From Desulfobacteraceae bacterium UBA5616 (GTDB taxonomy: Bacteria > Desulfobacterota > Desulfobacteria > Desulfobacterales > UBA5616): 21,003 nucleotides of DNA. Location: the NCBI GenBank assembly GCA_002423615.1, contig DIKO01000035.1, positions 1 to 21,003 of the forward strand, in the 5' to 3' direction. Positions 1 through 7,085 of the stretch are shown in pieces. The translations under genes and the position numbers were made by a program. The notes under the pieces were generated by a model. The model was not told where the DNA came from, did no database searches, and saw only the letters and a program-made list of their open reading frames with translations. Position 1 is the stretch's first letter. The number at the start of each line of letters is the position of its first letter.

Positions 1-26
1 TGTCAACTAAATGGTGACATTGCCAG

Positions 27-440
27 GTGACGGAAGGCTCGGATAAACCGGAAGGCAAATATTACAATGGATATGAGCATCCCATCCTGGACGCCGATCC
101 ATGGGAATTGTGGGAAAATTACCTGATTGAAATCAAGGCTAAAAACCCGAGATATCCCGAGTCCAAAAGAATGATCTGGATAGCCGATAAAATTTTTTAT
201 GCCACCGGCGCGGAAACCTATGATAAGAGCGGAAATTTCTGGAAAGGCCTGTACCAGGGGTATAGACCGGAAACCGTGTCCACGAATGAAACCGGTCCCT
301 GGATGTCCTACCAGTCCTATTCGGATTTCAAAACTTCTTACTGGACCGGTGTTATCGGCCGGAAAGGCATCAATTGCGCGAATTGTGAATTTGATCCGAA
401 TATTCTGCTCCCCGGTGCTCTGGGGCAGAAATTGTATTAA
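27..440 (+). CDS. C-terminal part of a probable DUF1329-family protein (partial, possibly frameshifted)
   Basis: The open frame begins with a GTG directly after an in-frame TGA at 15-17, has no ribosome binding site, and ends at TAA 438-440. The 137 residues look like the end of a larger envelope protein, rich in Trp and Tyr. The stretch with YPESKRMIWIADK followed by ETYDKSGNFWK resembles, from memory, the C-terminal beta-strand repeats of DUF1329 (LolA/LolB-like fold, usually about 400 residues or more). The motif CANC near residue 118 is a two-cysteine pair. Frame 1 is open from base 1 to the TGA at 28-30 and reads CQLNGDIAR. A single-base indel around 18-30 would join it to this frame, so the gene may run in from the left and be broken or misassembled here. 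The family call is tentative. That this is a fragment of a longer gene is the likelier reading. Confidence 0.55.
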   Translation: MTEGSDKPEGKYYNGYEHPILDADPWELWENYLIEIKAKNPRYPESKRMIWIADKIFYATGAETYDKSGNFWKGLYQGYRPETVSTNETGPWMSYQSYSDFKTSYWTGVIGRKGINCANCEFDPNILLPGALGQKLY

Positions 441-450
441 AGCAGAAATA

Positions 451-467
451 ACCGGTTTTTAACCGGT
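451..467. repeat. Short perfect inverted repeat after the DUF1329-like gene
   Basis: ACCGGTT (451-457) and AACCGGT (461-467) are perfect complements around TTT. It lies 11 nt after the stop codon at 440 and 9 nt before the longer terminator hairpin. It may be an accessory 3'-end hairpin. Function is not shown. Confidence 0.5.
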
Positions 468-476
468 CAGAAACAA

Positions 477-517
477 CCAAAAATCCGTCTTCCGATAATT
501 CAGGGACGGATTTTTGG
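477..517. terminator. Bidirectional intrinsic terminator between convergent genes
   Basis: A perfect 13-bp inverted repeat pairs 477-489 (CCAAAAATCCGTC) with 505-517 (GACGGATTTTTGG) around a 15-nt loop. The arm ends give a T run on both strands. It can therefore stop transcription from the left plus-strand gene (stop at 440) and from the minus-strand Sel1 gene (stop at 586). Confidence 0.85.
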
Positions 518-585
518 TCTTTATTCCCGAGATTTTATGCAGCGCGGCCTCGGAACTGAAAGGGTTTTTGATCTCTTTTTCGTCT

Positions 586-1908
586 TCACTGATCCTGCTT
601 TGATTTCAGCATGTTTTCCAAAAGCAGGGCAGCGTCTTTCCGGGCTTCGGCAATCTGCTCCGGAGTCATATCCTCGGCTATGATGTTGATTGAATCTTTG
701 GCACCTTCGTTTCCCTGATTTGATGCAACGCTCATCCAGGCATAACTTTTAACGAGGTCCACAGGAACGCCTTCCCCTTTGAAATACATAACCCCTAAAT
801 TATATTGAGCATCTTGATGCCCTTGCTCAGCAGCCTTCAGAAACCACTTCGTGGCCTCCGTTCGATCGGCAGGGACGCCTTCCCCGGCGTAATACATATT
901 GCCCAGATTATATTGAGCTCGCTCATTTCCCTGCCCGGCCGATTTCAGAAACCACTTCATACCTTCCTTGTAGTTGACGGGTGTACCGTTACCGTTGGAA
1001 TACATAACCCCTAAATTATATTGAGCAAGTTCATTTCCCTGCTCGGCTGATTTCAGGAACCACTTCATGGCTTTCTGATAATTTACCGGAACCCCTTCGC
1101 CGGTATCGTACATAACCCCCAGATTATATTGAGCTCGTTCGTTTCCCTGTTCCGCCGATATCAGGAACCACTTCATGGCTTCCTGATAGTTTACGGAAAC
1201 GCCCTTGCCGGTGTCGTACATAACTCCCAAATTATATTGGGCCCCGGTGTTCCCCTGTTCGGCTGATTTCAGATACCAATCCAGGGCTTCTTGATAATTC
1301 ACCGGGACCCCTTCACCCGTATCATACATAACTCCCAAATTATATTGGGCAAATTGATTTCCCTGCTCGGCCGATTTCAGGTACCATTTCATGGCCTCCC
1401 TGTGATTCACGGGCACGCCATGACCTTTATCGTGCATAAACCCCAGATTACACTGAGCACCGTCATGCCCCTGTTCGGCTGATTTCAGGTACCATTTCAT
1501 GGCTTCCTGGTAATTCAAAGGAACACCTTCGCCGGCGTAATACAAATTGGCCAAATAATATTGGGCATCGGAATGCCCCTGTTCGGCTGATTTCAAGTAC
1601 CACTTTACGGCTTCACTGTGGTCGACGGCCGTACCATTGCCGTTGAAATACATCACTCCCAGCAGAAATTGAGCGCCGATATTCCCCTGCCGGGCTGATT
1701 TCAGGAACCATTTCAGGGCTTCCTGATAATCAAGCGGCACACCTTCTCCATAGTAGTATATAAAACCCAGAAGAAACTGAGAAGTTGCATCCCCGTGTAC
1801 GGCGGATCGTTTGGTTTTTTCAAATTGATTATCGGCATGGCCCGCACCACCAAAAACCATCAATCCCATCATCATGATGACCACGAGTAAAACCGGCCTT
1901 CTATGCAT
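586..1908 (-). CDS. Secreted Sel1-repeat (SLR) protein
   Basis: The protein has 440 residues from the ATG at 1908. An in-frame TTG at 1926 would add six residues, but a strong Shine-Dalgarno sequence GGAGGTG (1918-1912) lies inside that extension, 5 nt before the ATG, so the ATG is chosen. An N-terminal signal peptide (MHRRP followed by a hydrophobic run) ends near GHA/DN, implying export to the periplasm or outer membrane. Ten consecutive 36-residue Sel1 units follow, with a consensus like GNxxAQYNLGVMYDTGEGVP then NYQEAMKWFLKSAEQ. An eleventh, degenerate unit and a charged C-terminal helix finish the protein. Sel1 repeats are TPR-like alpha-solenoids that mediate protein-protein contacts, and the partner is unknown. 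The gene is monocistronic on the minus strand, convergent with its left neighbour. The central units are almost identical in protein, suggesting recent repeat duplication. Confidence 0.9.
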   Translation of the reverse strand: MHRRPVLLVVIMMMGLMVFGGAGHADNQFEKTKRSAVHGDATSQFLLGFIYYYGEGVPLDYQEALKWFLKSARQGNIGAQFLLGVMYFNGNGTAVDHSEAVKWYLKSAEQGHSDAQYYLANLYYAGEGVPLNYQEAMKWYLKSAEQGHDGAQCNLGFMHDKGHGVPVNHREAMKWYLKSAEQGNQFAQYNLGVMYDTGEGVPVNYQEALDWYLKSAEQGNTGAQYNLGVMYDTGKGVSVNYQEAMKWFLISAEQGNERAQYNLGVMYDTGEGVPVNYQKAMKWFLKSAEQGNELAQYNLGVMYSNGNGTPVNYKEGMKWFLKSAGQGNERAQYNLGNMYYAGEGVPADRTEATKWFLKAAEQGHQDAQYNLGVMYFKGEGVPVDLVKSYAWMSVASNQGNEGAKDSINIIAEDMTPEQIAEARKDAALLLENMLKSKQDQ

Positions 1909-2248
1909 CGGCACCTCCGTTTTCAAAAAAGACGATCAGTCGTAACGGTTTTTTTGATCCACAGGAATTAAATTGTCACTATTCCATTGAGAAATCAATC
2001 GCTTTTCCTTTTTGGCGGATATTCTGCACTGATTTTGGATTTTCAATCCGTTAGTTGCCCGGTCTGCATAAACCGGTCATCCCTAACAACACCCGAATTG
2101 ATTCAATTTTATTGAAGAAAACCCGGAGGGAAAGACGCTTTTTTAAGATGAGGAAAAATTAAATATTGATTATTTATCCCGTTCATAGAATAGCAGGTGA
2201 CGAATTCGGGGAAGTTGTGGTAAAGGCATGGACCCGGGGAAAAGACCC
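1909..2248. other. Non-coding stretch upstream of the Sel1 gene
   Basis: About 340 bases, AT-rich, separate the Sel1 gene start from the tRNA terminator. I see no gene. The minus strand should carry the Sel1 promoter. The best guess is a TTGAAA-like box near 2045-2040 with a poor AATATC box 17 nt further, which is not convincing. An ACCGGT-containing dyad lies near 2060-2080. Small open frames here that extend across the tRNA are artefacts. Confidence 0.5.
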
Positions 2249-2277
2249 AAAAAAAGGGAGATTCATTTGAATCCCCC
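2249..2277 (-). terminator. Intrinsic terminator of the tRNA-Pro gene
   Basis: Read on the minus strand, a hairpin pairs 2276-2266 with 2265-2256 (GGGGATTCA / TGAATCTCCC, one mismatch). It is followed by seven T residues (complement of 2255-2249). It lies about 20 nt downstream of the encoded CCA end of the tRNA. An outer 8-bp repeat, ACCCGGGG (2232-2239) with CCCCGGGT (2274-2281), overlaps it and could form a longer alternative stem. Confidence 0.8.
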
Positions 2278-2292
2278 GGGTTTCTTTGTTTT

Positions 2293-2371
<79 letters not shown>

Positions 2372-2396
2372 ACACAATGTGGGCTCACTTAACATG

Positions 2397-2437
2397 GGCA
2401 AATGGCGATGTCAAGGATTTGTGTCTGCACATTTGCC
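2397..2437. repeat. Inverted repeat in the leader of the ldcA gene
   Basis: GGCAAATG (2397-2404) and CATTTGCC (2430-2437) are perfect complements with a 25-nt spacer. They lie between the tRNA 5' end and the ldcA start. It could be an operator dyad or a leader hairpin. No T run follows, so it is not an obvious terminator. Confidence 0.4.
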
Positions 2438-2454
2438 GAATTCAGGGAATAAAC

Positions 2455-3372
2455 GTGGGCGATAAAAAAATGATCATGATTCCCGATAGTTTGTCGCCGG
2501 GGGATAAGGTGGGCATCGTAGCGCCGGCAAGCCCTTTTGATCCGAAAAAACTGGAAGAGGGTGTAAAAATGATCCGGGACATGGGATTTCGGGTAGAGTG
2601 CCCTGAACCCATGTCGATAACGACTGGGTATTTAAGCGCCCCGGATGACTTCCGGGCCCGCCAGTTGAACCGATGCTTTGCCGACAAAGAGATCAAGGCC
2701 ATCGTATGCGCCAGGGGGGGGTACGGTTCCATCCGTATTCTTCCGCTGCTGGATTACCCCTTGATCCGCAGGCATCCCAAAATATTCCTGGGGTATAGCG
2801 ATATCACCGTTCTACTCACGGCCCTGTATCGGAAATGCCGGTTTTCGGTATTCCACGGCCCCATGGCGGCCGGTCTGGGAGATGTGGATGAAGATTCCAG
2901 AATCAGATTGTTCCATGCGCTGACTTTTGTGGACGCCCTGGAGTTTCCCCTGAAGGACGCCACGATCCTGTCGTCCGGAAAGGCGGAAGGTCCTGTGGCC
3001 GGCGGAAATCTCACCAGCCTCTGCCATCTGGCGGGAACACCTTACGGAATGAACTTTCACGGGCATATTCTGTTTCTGGAAGACCGGGGGGAGGCCCTGT
3101 ACCGGATAGACCGGATGCTCATGCACCTGAAGCTGACCGGCTGCCTCTCCGGGATACGGGGGCTGATTCTTGGGACCTTTGATGAATGCGGGGATTATGC
3201 CGACATTGTGAATCTTGTTCCGGAAATATTCAAGGAAGAGGATATTCCCATCCTGGCTGGTTTTGGCGGGGGCCACGGCCGTCGAAACCTGGCCTTCCCC
3301 ATGGGAATGCCCGCAACCCTTGACTGCGATAAAGGTGTTTTACGGTTCGAGCGAAGAAGAACAGTGCCATGA
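2455..3372 (+). CDS. ldcA: LD-carboxypeptidase (muramoyltetrapeptide carboxypeptidase, family S66)
   Basis: The enzyme removes the terminal D-Ala from cytoplasmic tetrapeptide wall fragments, giving the tripeptide that is recycled into new peptidoglycan. About 305 residues with no signal peptide, matching the family length. The N terminus has PGDKVGIVAPASPFD. The nucleophile Ser is in RGGYGSIR (about residue 92). The triad Glu is in LEDRGEALYRIDR (about 209) and the triad His in GGGHGRRNLAFP (about 274). The start is chosen at GTG 2455 because AGGGA lies 6 nt upstream. ATG 2470 fits the family N terminus equally well but has no clear ribosome binding site. The frame extends further left, but a TTG at 2329 would overlap the tRNA. 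The stop TGA (3370-3372) overlaps the next gene's ATG in ATGA, so the two are translationally coupled. Confidence 0.9.
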   Translation: MGDKKMIMIPDSLSPGDKVGIVAPASPFDPKKLEEGVKMIRDMGFRVECPEPMSITTGYLSAPDDFRARQLNRCFADKEIKAIVCARGGYGSIRILPLLDYPLIRRHPKIFLGYSDITVLLTALYRKCRFSVFHGPMAAGLGDVDEDSRIRLFHALTFVDALEFPLKDATILSSGKAEGPVAGGNLTSLCHLAGTPYGMNFHGHILFLEDRGEALYRIDRMLMHLKLTGCLSGIRGLILGTFDECGDYADIVNLVPEIFKEEDIPILAGFGGGHGRRNLAFPMGMPATLDCDKGVLRFERRRTVP

Positions 3373-4478
3373 AATCTGTGGACAGACTGATGGAGAAGGG
3401 CCTTTTGGAAAATGTTTTTCCCGGCGCCGTTATACTGGGATCCCTGAACGGCGAGGTCCTGTTTCTCAAATCATACGGGCAGGCGGATATTTTTTCAAAA
3501 CGGGAAATGACGCTGGAAACGGTATTTGATCTGGCTTCCTTGACCAAACCCCTGGCCACGGCCCTGGCCGTAATGAAGCTGGTTCAGACGGGGGCTCTTG
3601 ATCCGGATCAGAAACTGGGGGATATCCTCCCGCCTTTCAAGTTGACGGATAAACGGGATATCGTGATTCGTCAACTGCTTAACCATACTTCCGGGATAGT
3701 GGATTACGTGCCCTATTATCAAACCATCTATCCGGTTGCGGAGGGTAAGCGGTTTTCCGAGGCAAAAACAAAATTAAGAGAATTGCTGTTGAAAACGCCC
3801 CTCAGCCATCCCCCCGGAAAAATCATGCTGTACAGCGATCCGGGATTCATGATCCTGAACTGGGTGGTGGAACGGTTGAGTGGAAAAGGCCTGGATCGAT
3901 ATCTGAACGAAACCATTTACGGTCCTCTGGGGCTTTCAGGAGAAAGCGGCCTGTTTTTCGTGGACCTGAACGGGCGGCCTGTAATCAAACAATTCGCCGC
4001 AACTGAAAATTGCCCCTGGCGGGGGGTGGTGGTCAGTGGGGCGGTGCATGACGAAAACGCTTACGCGGTGGGAGGAATTGAAGGCCATGCCGGTCTTTTC
4101 GGGTCTGTTTTCAGTGTCTACCGTTTATTATGGGCCTTGATGCAGGCGTATCATGAGGGCGATGACTCAGAGATTTTTCAACGGGACCTGGTCCGCCTTT
4201 TCCTGACACGCGACGAAAAAATCGGCAGGGCACTGGGATTTGATGCGCCTGCGCGGTCCGATTCCAGTGCTGGAAAATATTTTTCATCGGAGAGCGTCGG
4301 GCATCTGGGATTTACCGGCACATCTTTCTGGATGGACCTGAAAAAAAAAATTATCGTGGTTCTTCTGACCAATCGAATCCACCCCAGCCGCGCTAATGTG
4401 AGGATCAGGGAATTCAGACCCCGAATCCATGACAGGGTCATGGAAGAACTGGCAAAGGCTCAGCGGATTGTGGAATAG
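3369..4478 (+). CDS. Serine hydrolase of the beta-lactamase class C / penicillin-binding family (S12-like)
   Basis: 369 residues, the usual size for a single-domain member (pfam Beta-lactamase). Visible active-site motifs are Ser57-Leu-Thr-Lys60 (SxxK nucleophile and base), LLNHTSG at 103-109, Tyr155-Ser-Asp (the YxN equivalent), GHAGLFG at 239-245, and His312-Leu-Gly (the KTG/HTG equivalent) in GHLGFTGTSF. There is no signal peptide or membrane segment, so a cytoplasmic location is inferred, which is unusual for a true beta-lactamase or PBP. The ATG overlaps the ldcA stop by 4 nt. The tight coupling to LdcA and the position upstream of mreBCD suggest a substrate derived from wall peptides. 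An esterase or D-amino-acid peptidase role is also possible. True antibiotic resistance activity is not implied. About 170 nt separate it from mreB, with no clear terminator. Confidence 0.85.
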   Translation: MKSVDRLMEKGLLENVFPGAVILGSLNGEVLFLKSYGQADIFSKREMTLETVFDLASLTKPLATALAVMKLVQTGALDPDQKLGDILPPFKLTDKRDIVIRQLLNHTSGIVDYVPYYQTIYPVAEGKRFSEAKTKLRELLLKTPLSHPPGKIMLYSDPGFMILNWVVERLSGKGLDRYLNETIYGPLGLSGESGLFFVDLNGRPVIKQFAATENCPWRGVVVSGAVHDENAYAVGGIEGHAGLFGSVFSVYRLLWALMQAYHEGDDSEIFQRDLVRLFLTRDEKIGRALGFDAPARSDSSAGKYFSSESVGHLGFTGTSFWMDLKKKIIVVLLTNRIHPSRANVRIREFRPRIHDRVMEELAKAQRIVE

Positions 4479-4649
4479 ACCCTGCCGACAGCAGCATTCG
4501 CTACAGCCGTTCCATGGATAATTTTCCTTGTAATTTCGAGTTATTTCTGGTAGCCATGATTGGCTTTGCGGGACCAACGCACGGCATCCCGACGATATTT
4601 TTTAAGAATCTGGTTTTTTTTCGAAACAAAATAGACAACAAGAGGGCTT

Positions 4650-5687
4650 ATGAGCTTTTTAGACGGCATTTTGGGCATATTTTCAAATGATCTGGCAATT
4701 GACCTTGGGACTGCGAACACACTGGTATATGTAAAGGGCAAGGGCATTGTGCTGAGCGAGCCCTCCGTTGTGGCGGTCAGACTGGACAGAGATAAAAACC
4801 GCGTGCTGGCCGTGGGGACTGAGGCGAAAAACATGCTGGGAAGGACGCCCGGCAATATCGTCGCAATCCGGCCGATGAGAGACGGGGTTATAGCGGATTT
4901 TGAGGTCACCGAGGCCATGCTGAGGCATTTTATTCATAAAGTCCACAACCGACGGACCTTTGTAAGACCCAGAATTATCGTCGCCGTACCCTCGGGGATC
5001 ACCCAGGTGGAAAAACGGGCTGTCCGGGAATCGGCCGAATCCGCCGGCGCCCGGGAAGTGTTTTTGATCGAGGAACCCATGGCGGCCGCCATCGGTGCCG
5101 GTCTTCCCATCACCGAACCCATCTGTAACATGATTGTGGACATCGGCGGCGGCACTACCGAAGTGGCGGTGATCTCCCTGGCGGGTATTGTTTACAGCAG
5201 GTCCCTGAGGGTGGCGGGAGATAAAATGGACAATGCCATCATGCAGCACATCAAACGGAAATATAACCTTTTGATCGGCGAACGCACATCCGAGATCATC
5301 AAAACCACCATCGGCAATGCCTACCCTGACCCTGATGGCGTCGAAACCATTGAAGTCAAGGGAAGAGACCTGGTCTCCGGTATTCCCAAAATACTGGCCA
5401 TTGATTCAGATGAGGTTCGTTCCGCCATTTCCGAGCAGATCGCCGCCATTGTGGAAACGGTGAAAATCGCTTTGGAGCAGACGCCGCCCGAGCTCGCAGC
5501 GGACATTGTGGACCGGGGAATCGTGCTTACCGGCGGCGGGGCATTGCTGAAAAACCTCGATAAGCTGCTCATGGAAGAATGCGCCCTGCCCATCACCGTG
5601 GCGGACGACCCCTTGTCCACGGTGGCTTTAGGCTCAGGAATGGCTCTGGACAGCATTGAGATTTTGAAACAAGTGATGATACCCTAA
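4650..5687 (+). CDS. mreB: Rod shape-determining protein MreB (actin homologue)
   Basis: 345 residues, the normal length. MreB forms membrane-associated ATP-dependent antiparallel filaments that position the elongation wall-synthesis complex. The actin-fold nucleotide site is visible as phosphate loop 1 DLGTANT (18-24), phosphate loop 2 DIGGGTT (164-170) and the adenosine motif LTGGGALL (293-300). The N terminus MSFLDGILGIF is the amphipathic membrane-binding helix. The ATG follows GAGGG with short spacing. It is the first gene of the mreBCD-mrdAB cluster and ends 4 nt before mreC. A promoter in the 170-nt gap upstream is expected, but I could not pick one reliably. Confidence 0.97.
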   Translation: MSFLDGILGIFSNDLAIDLGTANTLVYVKGKGIVLSEPSVVAVRLDRDKNRVLAVGTEAKNMLGRTPGNIVAIRPMRDGVIADFEVTEAMLRHFIHKVHNRRTFVRPRIIVAVPSGITQVEKRAVRESAESAGAREVFLIEEPMAAAIGAGLPITEPICNMIVDIGGGTTEVAVISLAGIVYSRSLRVAGDKMDNAIMQHIKRKYNLLIGERTSEIIKTTIGNAYPDPDGVETIEVKGRDLVSGIPKILAIDSDEVRSAISEQIAAIVETVKIALEQTPPELAADIVDRGIVLTGGGALLKNLDKLLMEECALPITVADDPLSTVALGSGMALDSIEILKQVMIP

Positions 5688-5691
5688 CCTC

Positions 5692-6525
5692 ATGTTTTCG
5701 AAAAACTCGGTAATTATCATCGCCGTGGTTTTTCTGTTCACGGCGAACATTATTGCCCTGACACTCGCCGACGACCCCTATCCTTCCACCTGGCCCGGGA
5801 AAATACTGATTTCAGTGATTTCACCCTTTCAGGAAATAACGGATAAGACCCTCCGCTTTGTCGAAGGCGTCTGGCGGAATTATTTTTCCCTGGTATCGGC
5901 TTCCCGGGAAAATGAGAGATTAAAAAAGGCCCTGACGATCGCCCTTGAAAAAAATAAGGACAGGATCGAGGTGGAGCTTTCCAATCTCCGTCTGCGCAAC
6001 CTGTTGAATTTCAAAAACACCATGAACATGGAAGCCCTGGCCTGTGAAGTCATTGCCAAGGACCCGTCGGCCCTTATCAGGACGGTGATTATCAACAAGG
6101 GCGAAATGGACGGGTTATCACAGGGAATGCCCGTGGTGGTTCCGGAGGGAGTTGTGGGGCGGATTATTGAATTGTCCGGGCATTATGCAAAGGTTTTGCT
6201 GGCCGTTGACATCAACAGCGGCGTGGACGCTCTGATCCAGAGAACCCGTGCCCGAGGGATCGTCAAGGGAGCCATTTACGGCAACTGCCGACTGGATTAT
6301 GTTATCTGGCGGGAGGACGTCAAAAAGGAAGATGTTGTGATTTCCTCGGGGCTCGACGGGGTTTACCCCAAGGGATTCCGGCTGGGAAGAGTATCCGATA
6401 TCGTTAAGAACAATTCCGGTATTTTTCAGGAAATCATCGTTGAGCCTTTTGTGGATTTTGAGAAACTGGAAGAGGTGCTGGTGCTGCTGAACCCGCCTCT
6501 CTATCAATTTGCGACAGAACAATGA
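5692..6525 (+). CDS. mreC: Rod shape-determining protein MreC
   Basis: 277 residues. MreC is a bitopic inner-membrane protein whose periplasmic domain self-assembles and activates PBP2 and RodA. The sequence shows one N-terminal transmembrane segment (about residues 6-26), a coiled coil (about 65-100, rich in Glu, Lys and Leu), then the double beta-barrel domain with typical stretches such as SQGMPVVVPEGVVGRI and VISSGLDGVYPKGFRLG. It lacks the Pro-rich C-terminal tail of the E. coli protein, as many members do. No strong ribosome binding site is seen, so translation may depend on coupling to mreB, which ends 4 nt upstream. The stop TGA overlaps the mreD ATG in ATGA. Confidence 0.95.
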   Translation: MFSKNSVIIIAVVFLFTANIIALTLADDPYPSTWPGKILISVISPFQEITDKTLRFVEGVWRNYFSLVSASRENERLKKALTIALEKNKDRIEVELSNLRLRNLLNFKNTMNMEALACEVIAKDPSALIRTVIINKGEMDGLSQGMPVVVPEGVVGRIIELSGHYAKVLLAVDINSGVDALIQRTRARGIVKGAIYGNCRLDYVIWREDVKKEDVVISSGLDGVYPKGFRLGRVSDIVKNNSGIFQEIIVEPFVDFEKLEEVLVLLNPPLYQFATEQ

Positions 6526-7052
6526 TTCATGGTTTTTATTTTCTGATCTGCCTTGTATTTGTGATCATCCGGACGACGATCCTGCCGCTGTCCTTGCTCA
6601 AAGGTTTCGATATCCTGCTGCCCGTCGTTATCTTTCTTGGTTTTTTCCGGCCGGTTAAAGAGGGCATTCCCGTAATCCTGATTTTCGGATTGGTGATGGA
6701 CGGCATTTCGGGGCCTGCTTTCGGTTTTTACCTGAGCGCTTACGGATGGCTTTACGTCATCCTTCAGGGGACCAAACAGTTCCTGCAGGTGAAAAACGTT
6801 CTGATGCTGTCTTTGATGACGGTTGCCGGCGTTTTGCTGGAAAATTTTATCCTTAACCTGATGATCGTGGAAAATCTGTTCCACCCGGAATTAAGCGTAT
6901 TGACCGGTGTCCTTAAAATCGGTGTGAGCCAGGCAGCCGTCGGAATGATTTTGGGACCCGTACTGATTTTGTCCATGCAGAAGCTTCACGGGGCATGGCA
7001 TTCGCGCATTTTCCGGATATTTGCAGGGAGAAATGAAGAATACCCCGTTTAA
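6522..7052 (+). CDS. mreD: Rod shape-determining protein MreD
   Basis: 176 residues, a polytopic inner-membrane protein with about five hydrophobic segments, the expected size and composition for MreD. It partners MreC in regulating the RodA-PBP2 enzyme pair. Sequence conservation in this family is low, so the call rests mainly on hydropathy and on its position between mreC and mrdA. Recognisable pieces are the N-terminal FYFLICLVFVIIRTTILP run and GLVMDGISGPAFGFY (the family's G-x-x-x-D loop). The ATG overlaps the mreC stop by 4 nt. Confidence 0.92.
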   Translation: MIHGFYFLICLVFVIIRTTILPLSLLKGFDILLPVVIFLGFFRPVKEGIPVILIFGLVMDGISGPAFGFYLSAYGWLYVILQGTKQFLQVKNVLMLSLMTVAGVLLENFILNLMIVENLFHPELSVLTGVLKIGVSQAAVGMILGPVLILSMQKLHGAWHSRIFRIFAGRNEEYPV

Positions 7053-7085
7053 TCCATCCCATGGGAAAACCGAAAGCGCCGCCGA

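Noticed and set aside
586..1908. Tandem 108-bp periodicity considered as a CRISPR or satellite array
   Set aside because: The repeats are in-frame 36-codon Sel1 units of a protein. There are no short identical repeats with unique spacers.
1906..1926. TTG start for the Sel1 protein at 1926
   Set aside because: The Shine-Dalgarno sequence lies inside this extension and is correctly spaced for the ATG at 1908.
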